The notes: generated by a model not told the origin, from the sequence alone. Shown: positions 1 to 10,237, counted from the first letter of the stretch. The stretch: DNA of 28,697 nt from Gnetum montanum (GCA_015680685.1 MNCI01010786.1:1-28697); one strand, 5' to 3'. Program-made: numbers and translations.

Positions 1-175
1 GATGTCATTATAATAAGGTATTCACCCTTGTTGTCATGAACACCATTTTTTCAAGTCTTGTAATAAAGACCGTTCACATGTCATCCCATTAGTTCCATTT
101 CCCCTAATAATCCCATACCTACCTGATATCATTGTAAGGAACTTGAGGACGAGTTTTCATTCAGTCATGGGGATA
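1..175 (+). mobile_element. 3' internal end of LTR retrotransposon A (runs off left edge)
   Basis: This is the sequence immediately inside the 3' LTR of element A. Its last part (139-177) reads in one frame as a short acidic tail, ELEDEFSFSHGDM. The same tail is readable next to LTR B (EDEFSFSHGGM) and LTR C (LEDEFLFSHGGM). The differences among the three copies are largely at third codon positions, which suggests this was the C-terminus of the polyprotein. The purine-rich GTCATGGGGATA just before the LTR stands where a polypurine tract is expected. The upstream 130 bases show no convincing reading frame. The superfamily cannot be assigned from so short a tail. Confidence 0.6.
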
Positions 176-198
176 TGATAAGACACGACATGCACTAT

Positions 199-264
199 GC
201 CGCAATATCGCATCCCATGCGATATCGCATCTTCCCCTGCGATATCGCGTATGCGATATCGCGG
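199..264 (+). repeat. Palindromic decamer array in U3 of LTR A
   Basis: Four copies of the perfect palindrome GCGATATCGC or near variants lie in 66 bases, the first being GCAATATCGC. The array ends about 15 bases before the TATA box. The opposite-strand LTR C carries an equivalent array at the same place. The position in U3 suggests a tandem transcription-factor site, which is an inference. Confidence 0.8.
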
Positions 265-278
265 TCCGTCGCCATATC

Positions 279-287
279 TATAAATAA
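279..287 (+). promoter_or_regulatory. TATA box of LTR A
   Basis: CTATAAATA followed by AGAGGCGG lies directly downstream of the palindromic array. LTR C has the same arrangement (CTATAAATAAGAGG) and LTR B has CTATAAATA at 1586-1594. It is the likely core promoter for element transcription, marking the U3 to R boundary about 30 bases further on. Confidence 0.7.
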
Positions 288-532
288 GAGGCGGCACTCC
301 CCTTATTTCCCAATCCTAGCTAGAAGTAGCGAAGCTCTGGCAAATTGATCATTCCAGAGTTAGAATTTTTCCCATGTGCCTGCAGTAGGAGTCCTAGAGT
401 GAACGGCTCTTTATTCGAGCAGCTTATAACCTGAACCCAAGTTGTGTATGGCAATAAAGATGAACTTGATTGGATAAACCTTGCAGCACATGGTTTTATT
501 GTTGTTTATTTACTGCTTTCCTATTACGCACA

Positions 533-812
533 AGTACTACTTGATTACGAGCGTCTACGGACGTGTACGGCTAATCAAGGAATCAGCTGCTTGTCGCAAC
601 GCATGAGTACGACTTGACTACGAGCATTGACTGCTTGGTAACCCAGTAGCGTATTCCAGGATTTTGCGCTTGGTAATCCTAGTGGTAGTTCAGTGTGTAC
701 GGCTAGTCAAGGAATTGGCTGCTCATCGCTAGGCTAGAACATGTGATAAGTACGACTTAGTTACGAGCACCCACGGGTGTGTACGGCTAGCTAAGGAATC
801 GGCTGCTTATCA
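533..812 (+). repeat. Direct repeats in R/U5 of LTR A
   Basis: Three copies of a two-part unit occur. One part resembles AGTACGACTTGATTACGAGC (starting near 533, 606 and 749). The other resembles GTGTACGGCTAATCAAGGAA (starting near 563, 694 and 779). The middle copy is split by two shorter units containing CTTGGTAACCCAGTAGCGTA. LTR C contains the same units with a different copy number, so this part of the LTR expands and contracts. Confidence 0.65.
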
Positions 813-1234
813 CACTTAAGCTAAATAGGTGCCTCAGTACGACCACTTCAAGCACTTGCGTTACATGTGGTGATCCCAGTAATGATTTGCGTTTGGTAAG
901 CCACAGTTGCATAGTTCAGGGTGTGTCCGGTAAGTGGGAACGGATGCTGACGCTAGTTAATTTAGACTTAGATCATTAGTTAGAGTTAGTTAGTTTCTCA
1001 ACCCTTTTCCCTGATAGCATAGAAGATAAACCAAAAAATACCAAAAAAATCACATACCTCAGACTTGCTTAACCATACACCGTGACACTTACAAGCAAGC
1101 CTGGGAAGACAATGAACGATTAACCCCAAGTGTTTCTTGTGGTGTTAAGGCATTTAGTCTGTGGAGTTCGACCGGATCACGCGTACACGCTCGTATTCGT
1201 ATGGTTGAGTGTAGGGGTACCTCGCCACTCATCA

Positions 1235-1504
1235 CCATCCATGATCATTGGATCTTCTCTCTCACTCTTTAGCTGCCAAGAGGTGTTAGATGTTAGTGTT
1301 ATCTAGGGTGTTCCCTTCTCTTATCAAGAACACCCAATTTTGTAAAGATTGTAACTCCATACAAATGGCCACCTAAAGTCTATCTGTTCCATCTAAGTTA
1401 GTTTGTATGTTAGTCAATAATCCCATAGCTATCTAATATTTTGTAAGAAACTTATTCCTCCTCTTTTTCACGCGAGGATGAATTTTCATTTAGTCATGGG
1501 GGTA
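1235..1504 (+). mobile_element. 3' internal end of older retrotransposon B, interrupted by A
   Basis: This stretch resembles bases 1-175 (shared blocks such as TCAATAATCCCATAGCTA and the acidic tail EDEFSFSHGGM at about 1475-1506) and leads straight into LTR B. It therefore belongs to a second, related element whose upstream part is replaced by the end of LTR A at 1234. The simplest reading is that A inserted into B. No intact reading frame is visible. Confidence 0.65.
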
Positions 1505-2334
1505 TGATGAATCACATTTTTCATCTGTTTCAATGTTGGGTATTCGATGTTAGAGCCTAGATAATGTCGTAGGATATACGCCAACCTATAAATATAGTGC
1601 TCAGGCTCACAATTTCAAGTCAGTTTTGCATTAGTTTTTTATAATTTTGTTAATAGAGTAGGCAAACTCTTGTAGTTTTATTCTATAATCTCAAAGAATA
1701 GTCAATGAGTGCCCATAGAGTGGATTTGAGTCAGTTGTAAGTCTTATTCAAGTGGCAATGTACTTGGACATATTCCATGAATAGCAATAAAATCAAGATT
1801 GATTCTTATTCATTGCAGCACTTTGACTTAGATTAGATTTGTCTTCCATGCAATTTACTTTTTGTGTACTTAGTTAATATTTACATTTTCATGCATGTTA
1901 ATTAATTAAGCACATAAGTACAATCACTTTGAGCATGCGTATGACTCTTGGTAATCCTAGCAACGCTTAACGTTTGGTAACCTAGCAACATTATATGTGT
2001 TCAAGATGTGCACAGGAAGTGGGATTAGATACTTATGTTAGGGTGGTTGATTATTAATTAGCAATTAGATTAGTTGAATTGATTATAAATTGAGTTTCAA
2101 CCTATTGTTAATTGTAGAACAATAAAATATAAAATAATAAAAATCATATGCCTCACTCTGGACTAAACCATACATGACAAAGCTACCACTAATCCAAGTG
2201 AAAAGACAACGAACTGCAATCAAGACATATCGATCTAGATGCTACAACTAATTTCATCCACGAAATTTAACCAGATCGTGCGTGAATGCTTGTGATTCAT
2301 ATGGTTGAGCGTAAGGGTACCTCGCTGCTCATCA
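1505..2334 (+). mobile_element. 3' LTR of retrotransposon B
   Basis: This LTR of about 830 bp starts TGATGAA and ends CTCATCA. It shares with LTR A the TATA region, a polyadenylation-type block (ATAGCAATAAAATCAAG near 1781), and the 3' end with GACCAGATC(G) and GGGTACCTCGCTGCTCATCA. It is more AT-rich than A and lacks the GCGATATCGC palindromes, so it is an older or separate subfamily. Unique-looking sequence follows directly at 2335. Confidence 0.75.
1586..1594 (+). promoter_or_regulatory. TATA box of LTR B
   Basis: CTATAAATA lies about 80 bases into the LTR, aligned with the TATA boxes of LTRs A and C. No palindromic array precedes it. Confidence 0.55.
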
Positions 2335-2754
2335 ATTCCATTAACATTTAGTGTTCTAATGTAGCTAGCTTGTTGAAGTGTTTAATGAGGTGTGTATTAG
2401 CCTAGTAATAAGACTCTTGATTTAGGAGCAAAGAAGTATTGTTTCAATTACAATAATGCATGTTAAGTTATGACATACCAATGTATTAGTTCAATTACAA
2501 TAAGCAATATTAAATTATGAAGGTTTTATTTGACTATATATCCTAGTAGTAAATATCGTTTAAGAAAATAATTTAAGCTTTCGACCCTATCTCTCTTCCC
2601 ACTTTTCAAGCAATAACTTAAATTATTATGCTTTTAAAAGTATTTTTACAGAGAAAGAACAATTATGCCTTCAAAAAGCAAAACACTCTAATGTTTTCCC
2701 ATGCTAACGTAGTATTAACGTTAGGCAGGTAAGAAACACCGTACATGACATTAC

Positions 2755-2885
2755 AATGCAGTGAGCGAATTCGGTCTGACAATACCGAGAATATGGAGCA
2801 CAAGCCTTAGTCAATTTTGTCAGTGTGCTCGTACGATCTGCACCTTAAAGGTGCCGAGTTCAATACCAAGCATTGTTGCAAGTAA
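2755..2885 (+). repeat. Possible tRNA-derived SINE remnant
   Basis: TAGTCAATTTTG near 2809 fits a pol III A box, and GAGTTCAATACC near 2856 fits a B box at tRNA-like spacing. Between them GTGC...GCAC could form an anticodon-type stem. There is no clear poly(A) tail or target-site duplication, so the call is weak. It does not fold into a normal tRNA by eye. Confidence 0.25.
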
Positions 2886-3144
2886 ATAAATCATTGATAA
2901 AATTTCATAATTAATTAATAAAATTTCTACGCACATTGGACAGTCTTTTGTTGATAGTATCCAGTAAGCAAAAAGTCACGACTGATCCAGTTCTGGTGCA
3001 TTCCGGTTTGGTGATTTCAAAATTTCCAGAATAGGGTCAATGAACTGAAACAGGGATGGTTGGACTTTGAAATACTTGTTTACCTCTTACTCTCATGCCT
3101 GTTAATAGGCTTTATAAAGGTCCTCTTTTAACTCTTGCTTGTTG

Positions 3145-3168
3145 TATAATATATATGTATATATATAC
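3145..3168. repeat. AT dinucleotide microsatellite
   Basis: A run of TA/AT repeats with one G interruption. Confidence 0.8.
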
Positions 3169-4206
3169 CATTTTATAACTTGTTAACCGGTATTCAAATC
3201 TTGAGCATACAAGATGGAACGTTGCATTCTCATATTTCTACCTTTTAAAGTTCATTTTCTCGTATGTACTCCTAGCTCTTAATCAAAACTAATGAAAGGC
3301 AGCATTTAACATAATATTAATAACAGATAACCTACTTTCCAGACTAATTCTTTTAACCCAAAATCAAGAAACATTTCTTGTATATAAAATGTGAAAGGAA
3401 AACAAACAAAATTAGTAGCTTCTTTTTTATTTGGTGACGCAAGTTTTGGCTTATGGATTGACATGAGAATTTTGTGCAAAAGAGTNTTATTTTGTAACTA
3501 CCCTTATCATTCTTAATATTGCTGTTAATATGTTAAATATTAATATAGTGCATTTGATTCATTTTAGAGGTTTAACAATTTATTTTTCTTGCAGTGTTTC
3601 CTGGAAAGTACAAGTTTTATTCAGGTCAACTCAACAGACTTCANATTTATATAAATTGTTTAATTTTGATTTTCATTTGGCAAATCTGAACTCTAAAGTG
3701 AAGCATAGACACTTAAAACTGTTGAGAGGTTGGAAAGTTAGCTACAAGCATACAATGTGCATGTAATTATGCAGGAAGTTAAATTGCATGTAATTATGTA
3801 ATTCAAAAAGTGAAGGTTAAAGAAAAGACAAAAAATATTTTATTTCAATGTATTCAGTTGAAATGTTCTACCCTATCTTCCTCTTGATTGTACTAAAACC
3901 AAAAACTGATCAACCCATAACACTCGTGACCAAGGGCAGCTGTATTTTTACAATTCAGCAACAACCAAAAATAACTACTAATATAAATGGAAATGCCCTG
4001 TAGTTTTTTGTGAAAGCAGAATCCAAGTTTAGTTTCTTGAAAAATATGTAGAATATTGACAAGGATGGTTTGTTTCCACCATCGCCATATTGCATACATA
4101 AAGTATCCCATTGTAACAAAAAATGAATGATGCAAATGAGAAATCATAGGGAGAAGATACAAAAGCTAATAACTTCATTTCTTAGGAAAAGACTTACTTG
4201 GAATTG

Positions 4207-7200
4207 CTAATCAAAAGAAGAAAAAGTTGAACTTTTAGCTTCTGCCCTTTTGCGGTAAAGAGAGGGTTGTGATTCCACAACCCTGATAACTTCCTCCAAG
4301 TTTCCTGTTATTATCCTTTGATCTTGTGCATTTACAATACCAATTGATTGCAAAAATGACACAACTTCTTGCATACTTGGCCTCATGGAAGCATTTCCAC
4401 AGGTGCATTTGAGGCCTAGCATCAAAATGCTTTCTACCATTGATATTTCATCATCTCTGTCCATTTCAATTCCTCCTCCGACTTCATCCACTGTCTTTAC
4501 AATATTTTTAATGATTTCTTTTCTATCTTCTTTTGATTTCCCTTACAAGGCCATGGAGATCCACAATGGTAATGTAAGATCCCCTGAAAACATTTCATGT
4601 GTGGGCTTTAATTTTGTAATGATTTCCAAGGTAACCACTCCAAAGCTGTATACATAAGCTTTGGCAGAAATTCTTTCCCCAATTCCATACTCTGAAAAAT
4701 CAATAACCATATATTCAACTAAATTTCTATATAGATTTTAAGGACAAATTTTATTTAAAATTTTAAATGAAGGTGAAAATAAGAAAATCCATACCTGGAG
4801 CGATATAACCAACAGAGCCTTTTAAGGTGAGAGAAGATGATGCTGTTGGACAATCAAGATCTCTTCCCATCAGACGAGATATTCCAAAATCAGAGAGCTT
4901 CACAGTCATATCATCGTCCAATAATACGTTCTCTGGTTTGATGTCACAGTGTATGACCTCAAAATCACAATCATGATGCAAATAGCAAAGCCCCCATGCT
5001 AACTCAATTAACATTTTCACTCTGTGAGCGGCAACTTTAATGGTGTGAAGTGACCATTTTTTCTATGGTGAAGAAGATAATGGAGACTACTGTTACTCAT
5101 GAACGGCATTACCAGTGCTTTTAATTCCTTTGACCAAACTACAGTAATAATCTTCAGAATGTTGCGATGTCTGACTTTCCCTAATGCATAACATTCCTTT
5201 TTGAAGCTTTTATCAGTTCCACTCTGGTTTGCAAAAGAGAAACATTTTATGGCAACCACCTTTCCAGAGCTTAAGACACCTCTGTAAACTTTTCCATGGC
5301 TGCCTTCCCCAACCAGGTTTGAAGCACTGAAATTGTCTGTGGCCCTTTGAAGTTCTTCAGCAGATATCTTTAAGAATTTTTCACTTACCCGTGGAGTTTC
5401 CCCTTTTGATGTTTTGACTTCTTTGAAAATGAATAAGATCCCTGCACCAACCAGCAACAAGAGACCACCTAGAATGCCCAGCACAATTTTTAGAATATTT
5501 TTTTTGTTAAAGTGAGAGCTGTGCTGCTGGGGAGATTCTGGACAAGGTTTGAGGCCAAAGCATCTTCCGCATAATTTGGTGTTTCCAACGAACGACCATC
5601 TCGTTAATCTTAGCTTTTTGAAGGAGCTGTGCAAACAGGGGACTTCTGCATCAAAGGAGTTGTAGGAGAAGTTCAAAAAATAGAGAGCCGAGTGATTTAA
5701 CAGAGACGCAGGCACAGGTCCCGTGAAGTTATTACCAGACAGATCTATGCTCTCTAGCTGGGTGAGCTTACTCCCAATTGATTTGGAAAGGTTGCCACTG
5801 AAATTATTTAGAGAGAGATCGATTTTGCGGGCATCTAACCAGCTATCCATGTAAGATGCAATCTTTCCAGAAAGTTGATTTTTTGAAAGATTTATAAACT
5901 GTGCCATCTGCAGTCCTCCTATTCCTAGAGGCACTTCTCCCTTCAAAGCATTTGCAGACAAATCAAAATTAAATAAAATGGTTTTGATACCGGCGACTTC
6001 CGGTGGTATTGGCCCAGACAGATTGTTTTCTGATAGCACAAGGTCTTCAAGAACAAGGCTTCTGAAGGAATTTTACCTGATAGAAGGTTTCTTTCAAGGT
6101 GCGGGTTTCGCAGATTGACCAGTTTTCCAATATTGACAGGGACGGAACCGGATAACATATTTTCAGAGAGATAGAGATAGCCAAGTGACTTGTTTAAGAG
6201 GGATACCTCAGTCGGAATGCTGCCCTTTAATTTGTTCCTTTGTAGACTGATGTATTGCAGTGACTTCATATTTGCAATTTCAGAAAGAATGGTGCCGCTG
6301 AATACATTTTCATCAAGACGCAGTTGAATAAGACAAGATAAATTTCCTAGGCTGGGAGGAATGTTGCCAGAGATGAAGTTGCCATAGAGTCCCAAAACCT
6401 GAAGATTTGGTAAGGAGCTTCCGAAGGTGGGCGGCAGCGTTCCCGTTAAACGGTTCTCAAAGATGCTCAAATGAGTTAGGGAGGAGCAATTTGAGAGAGC
6501 ATTGAAGATTGGAATAGACTGCCCTGGCGTGCGCACTCCACTGGTGAAATAATTAGAGTCCATATTAAGCCACGTCAGATGAGTACAGAGTTGCCCCAGC
6601 CACAACGGTGGCGTTCCTGACAATCTATTAAAAGACAACGCAAGACGCTGAAGATGTGACAGATTCCGCCATGACCCTGGGATGTTCCCCGTGAATCCGT
6701 TAAAGAATAAACCCAACTTCTGCAAATTGTTAAAGCTACTGCCAATCCAGGTAGGAAGATCACCTTGCAAATTGTTATCACTGAAACTAATCCGTGCAAG
6801 AGCCGTGAGGTTGCTTAAACAGAAGGGAATGGCTCCAGTCAGGTTGTTCACGTTAAGAATTAATTCAGTGAGACGGTAGAGACTGGCAAGTGAGCAAGGA
6901 ATAAAACCTGTTAAGTGATTAAACCTAGGATCAAGAACAGTCAAGGATGAAGATAGATTGCCTAGCTCAGCAGGAATGACACCCTGAATGTTGTTCTGAC
7001 CCAGATCAAGCTCTTGAAGTTTGTTGAGTGCTCCTACCAGGAAGGGACTTGTCCACTCAACAGATTTTGGAAAACATCCAACTCCTTAAGGTCTTGGAGT
7101 TTGGAAAGAGATTGAGGAATCTCACCACTCAAAGAATTTGAAGAGAGATCAAGCAATTGCAATGAAGAAAGATTTCCCAACTGATAAGGAATCCCACCTT

Positions 7201-7622
7201 CAAATTCATTGATGGATAGATTTAACACTTTAAGTCTATGCAGTCTGCCAAGGGATGATGGAATTGTGCCAGAGAAAGTGTTATTAGCAACATTTGCAGG
7301 AATGATAAGTTGGAAAGGTGGGGAGACAGCCGTCCACACAATGTTGCACTTTCCAGAAATATCTGCACAACTCGGCCTCGATGTTTGGTGGAGCAGCTGA
7401 TTCTAGTCCAGTTGCAGGCATTGGGAGCCGCAGCATTCCAATCTTTGAAAAGGGAGAGTGGGTCACTGGTGATGCATTTCTTGAATTCAATCAAAGCTCT
7501 CACATCTTTCAGAGCTCCCTCTGCAAGCAGTAACAGCAACAGAGGAGAGAATGCAGAAATGAAAAAGCAAAGAAAAGCAAAGAAAGGATAACAACAGAGA
7601 GAACTGTTCCTGAGGAGGCCAT
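4207..7622 (-). pseudogene. LRR receptor-like kinase pseudogene (non-RD, XA21/FLS2-like type)
   Basis: Reading leftward from ATG at 7622: a hydrophobic signal peptide (MASSGTVLSVVILSLLFFAF), an LRR N-terminal cap with WNAAAPNACNW, many plant-type LRRs (LxxLxLSxNxLSGxIP), a cysteine pair after the LRRs, a transmembrane helix (about 5435-5510), then a kinase. Kinase motifs are present: GEGSHGKVY loop, VAIK lysine, HCDIKPEN catalytic loop, DFG and the APE region. The residue before the catalytic Asp is Cys, so it is a non-RD kinase, a class often tied to pattern recognition in immunity. Exon 2 completes the C-lobe and stops at 4207. The frame breaks near 7530, 7295, 7036, 6050 and 5020, and a TAA interrupts exon 2 at 4543-4545. 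Each break joins two frames that continue the same domain. Either a recent pseudogene or, less likely, several sequencing indels. Confidence 0.9.
4692..4794 (-). other. Intron of the receptor kinase pseudogene
   Basis: A 103-bp intron starts GTATGG (after CTCCAG) and ends TTTTTCAG. Joining the exons gives GCT CCA GAG TAT GGA, restoring the conserved APEYG of the kinase activation segment. It is phase 1, splitting the Glu codon. An intron at this position is common in the plant XA21-like family. Confidence 0.88.
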
Positions 7623-7690
7623 TGTAGCAGGACGCTCTGAATCAATAAAAAATTCATAACCTGGAAATAATAATGCTACAGTTAAGCTCA

Positions 7691-7700
7691 ATTTAAATAG
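7691..7700 (-). promoter_or_regulatory. Candidate TATA box of the receptor kinase pseudogene
   Basis: On the - strand CTATTTAAAT lies about 70 bases upstream of the ATG at 7622, a normal distance for a plant TATA box with a short leader. Confidence 0.4.
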
Positions 7701-7878
7701 CTGCGCCTCTGCTGCTAAGGCCGTAGCGACTATTTCTTTTAATTTTTTTGTTTTATGTGGGTTGAAACGATGACTTTCGTTTCACGTTTTTAACTCCGCG
7801 TGGAACGCCAGTGATTTGTGCATAAAATCTTTAAAAACACGTAAACTTTGAGTGGTTAACCATGGCAACTAACTTGAG

Positions 7879-7926
7879 CATGTAAATTAATTTCTAATAC
7901 GGCAATCGCGCGCCTTGGAAAAAGTG
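7879..7926 (+). repeat. Partial solitary copy of the 273-bp tandem repeat family
   Basis: CATGTAAATTAATTT, then CAATCGC and CCTTGGAAAAAGTG, match the order and spacing of the units at 11646 and 11919 in the array about 4 kb away. Only about 50 bases are clearly related. Confidence 0.5.
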
Positions 7927-8156
7927 TGGCTCCGTCATATGCCATGGTGGTTGGTTTGGCTTGTGAAATCAGTCACATGCCATCGTTGTTGGCATTTATG
8001 GTCTGCCATACAATTCACGGTTGTTTCTTTTACAAAGTTATAGTTTTTGATAATTAATTTTACTTGTATATGGTTTGGTTTCAGCCGGCGGTTAAGGTTG
8101 TAAACATTTCATGTGAATACCACATCATATCACATATTCACTAGCTTAGATATATA

Positions 8157-8176
8157 TATCTATCTATCTATCTATC
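8157..8176 (+). repeat. TATC microsatellite
   Basis: Five ATCT/TATC repeats follow a short TA run. Confidence 0.8.
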
Positions 8177-8386
8177 AATTGGTCAAGATGATTTTAAAAA
8201 AGATGATGTTAACCTCTGCGTCAAGTTTGTTTTGTCTTTGTTTGTTCATGATGTTTTTGAACTCTTATTTATGCCAAAGATTTATGTTTCAAATATATCT
8301 CTATTTAATGTTAGTCTAGTTAAATAAATAAGGAAAGTCATTCTTAAACTTTTAGAGTATTAGTACTTATGAGTTGTGCTAAGTTA

Positions 8387-8697
8387 TTAAAGTAAATAGA
8401 ATTTGATGGTTTCATTTGAAACTTCAAGATTGTATGCTTGAAGAGTGGCCTCCAATGCAAAGACTTTTTGAACAAGTGTGGCCATAGGTTCCCGTTCTTT
8501 CAATCTTAACGAATTGAACTCATTTTGAAGAGATACTATTGTTTATTCCATTTTAAATTCAAATGTTTTCTCAAGTTTCTTCCACATCTTACACGGTGTG
8601 TCTTTTTTTTTCTATAAGCTACATGAATTCTACAAACATGCTCAAGGCTATTTTCCTAAAGTAGAAATCTCATCTACAACTTCCATACATTATAATT
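8387..8697 (-). pseudogene. Ty1/copia gag remnant (UBN2-like)
   Basis: On the - strand one frame gives NYNVWKL*MRFLL, the usual start of a copia gag core. After a frameshift at the T-run near 8610, a second frame gives WKKLEKTFEFKME*, then LQNEFNSLRLKEREPMAT and a helical stretch ending at TAA (8387-8389). The W..L...FE and L..EF..L..KE..P patterns match the UBN2/gag family of plant copia elements. There are at least three stops and one frameshift. The pol part is not found, so this is a 5' fragment. A degraded primer-binding site lies upstream at 9030-9046 in the expected orientation. Confidence 0.6.
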
Positions 8698-9226
8698 TAA
8701 TTCATTCAGAACTTAACTCTAATGCATAAGTACTATGTAGAATTCTTTTTGTTACAAAGGCAATACTTAACTCCAAAAATTACTCACCATCTTACTCCAA
8801 TGTCATGTTAAGTTTCCAATATGCTCATTGAAGTAACCTTAAGACAAGACAATGGAATTGTAACACATACTCTATGTATTCATGTTCAACTTGAGAAGGT
8901 TATTTAAGTTCTATAAAACAATGTGTTATTAAGTTAAACTAACATTTTCAAACATAATAGAATGAAATAGTTAATGGTGTTATTAACTAATTTAGGTATG
9001 AGTTAATTAAGATACATATTAAATCTTAACCATGGTAGTGATACCACTATGATAATGACATTCAAACAATAGAAATCACATCAACACAATGATAACAACA
9101 ATTTAAAAAACAAAGAAAAACAAAATAAAAAGTTTGAATATCATTAATAGAAGCCACTGCCATAATTGATTATACAACAAATATAATTGCTAAATTTTTC
9201 AAGCAACACACAATAAATAAGTTTGG
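8698..9226. other. Probable copia leader and LTR remnant
   Basis: No gene is seen. On the - strand 8698-9029 would be the leader between primer-binding site and gag, and sequence beyond 9046 would be the former 5' LTR. LTR borders cannot be placed. Confidence 0.35.
9030..9046 (-). other. Degraded copia primer-binding site
   Basis: The - strand reads TGGTATCACTACCATGG. Plant copia elements prime from initiator tRNA-Met with TGGTATCAGAGC; the first 8 bases match, and the following ...CCATGG is common in these elements. It sits about 330 bases upstream of the gag remnant on the same strand, which supports the call. Confidence 0.5.
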
Positions 9227-9351
9227 TGTCTCTACGTCTATAATTTCAAATAATGAGACCCATGGTCCAGGCGCTACCTAAATTTGATGTGTCTAGGTTT
9301 ATAATTTCAAATGAGACCCACGTTCGAAGTGCTACCTTTAAAAAGTTGATG
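9227..9351 (+). repeat. Two-copy tandem repeat of about 62 bp
   Basis: Two adjacent units each contain TATAATTTCAAAT, GAGACCCA and GCTACCT, and end near TTGATG. They differ at many positions, so this is an older duplication than those at 10036-10865. Confidence 0.65.
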
Positions 9352-10035
9352 CAATGGTTATCGGTAAAAATCCAAATCCATTTTCGCTCGCTCGCACGGC
9401 CACAACATTTTCTGTCTCGGCACCTCTTCATTGGCGGATCCGACAACTCCACACAGTCTACATAACACTTTTTTCAAGTATTAAAAATAAAAATAAAAAT
9501 TCGAAAAAAAAAAAGTGGATCAAGAAACAACCAAAAACTATGGCCAGGAATCTCTGTTCATTTGGGCCGCCTTGGGACAGCTGGACAAGATAAATCTGTT
9601 TTAAAAAGAAAGGAACCAAATTAGTTATTTTAATATTATTAGCTTATCTGGAATGGGGGATTCTCATTGCTCGGTGCCCAGTGCACCAACTGTGCCACAT
9701 AGTCAATCCTAGCGCAGAAATCCAAAAATTATCGTGTTCAATATTTAATTAATATACGTCATCGTAATATTCGTGCCTGGACCCACCTGCAGCTGCTCGT
9801 AATTAATTCGATTATTTTTCTTTTTCCTGATATCCGCGTCTTTGATTTGCCCGTTAAAATTAGTAAACTTCGGGTTTTGATTAGTAAAAGTCCTCTTTGA
9901 TAAGAAGCGTTGATATGTCCTCGTTACTTTTCCTTTTAAACGTGAAACCTCTTGTGTCATCGGTGAGATCATCAAATGAGATTGATTTACTCTTGCACTA
10001 CACCTCTTTGAAGATGAGCTTACTCTACGGGCTTT
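9352..10035. other. Spacer with no supported gene
   Basis: A - strand open frame covers 9745-10131, but it matches no family I recognise and part of it is a tandem duplication. An A-rich run lies near 9480-9515. Nothing else is supported. Confidence 0.5.
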
Positions 10036-10089
10036 AAGTGTTAAATAATTGTACAAAGAGTTAAGTGTTAAATAATTGTACAAAGAGTT
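10036..10089 (+). repeat. Exact 27-bp tandem duplication
   Basis: Two identical adjacent copies of a 27-base unit beginning AAGTGTTAAATAATTG. Confidence 0.95.
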
Positions 10090-10163
10090 GACCAAGGATT
10101 TGGGGTTGTTTAGATAGGAATTATATTTCATAAGTTTATATTTTATGGTTTAGTAGAACTTAG

Positions 10164-10237
10164 CCGAAAGTAAAATTAGAATTTGCAACTTGTATTCTTG
10201 CAGAAAGTAAAATTAGAATTTGCAACTTGTATTCTTG
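10164..10237 (+). repeat. 37-bp tandem duplication
   Basis: Two adjacent 37-base copies that include GAAAGTAAAATTAGAATTTG; only one base differs, near the start of the unit. Confidence 0.95.

Larger units (their letters stand above)
176..1234 (+). mobile_element. 3' LTR of retrotransposon A
   Basis: This is a complete LTR of about 1,059 bp. It starts TGATAAG and ends CTCATCA, a near-perfect terminal inverted repeat with TG...CA ends. It is homologous along its length to the LTR at 27549-28534 on the opposite strand, including the upstream palindromes, a TATA box, the block around GCGAAGCTCTGGCA, a GGCAATAAAG polyadenylation-type signal near 451, and the GACCGGATC to GGGGTACCTCGCCACTCATCA end. 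Because coding tail and purine tract precede it, this is the 3' LTR of an element whose body lies left of the window. The 5 bases that follow (CCATC) are the candidate target-site duplicate; the partner copy would be off the window. Confidence 0.82.
2335..4206. other. AT-rich spacer without a recognisable gene
   Basis: No reading frame with domain-like content is visible. The stretch contains a possible tRNA-derived SINE remnant (2755-2885), an AT microsatellite (3145-3168), and two ambiguous bases (3486 and 3644). The part from about 3840 to 4206 lies downstream of the kinase pseudogene and may include its former 3' UTR. Confidence 0.6.
7701..8386. other. Spacer upstream of the kinase pseudogene
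   Basis: No gene is seen. The stretch includes the former promoter side of the kinase gene, a short copy of the 273-bp repeat family (7879-7926), and a TATC microsatellite (8157-8176). Confidence 0.6.

Noticed and set aside
2809-2870. Functional tRNA gene
   Set aside because: Box-like motifs are present, but acceptor and D stems do not pair as in a tRNA.
3893-4162. 89-codon open frame on the - strand
   Set aside because: It lies downstream of the kinase pseudogene on the same strand, has no domain or signal that I recognise, and is consistent with chance or 3' UTR sequence.
6575-7591. Several overlapping open frames on both strands within 6.5-7.6 kb
   Set aside because: Shadows of the LRR coding region in other frames.
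9745-10131. 128-codon open frame on the - strand
   Set aside because: Part of it is the in-frame 27-bp duplication, and the rest is a basic, low-information sequence with no family resemblance. Not enough to call a gene.
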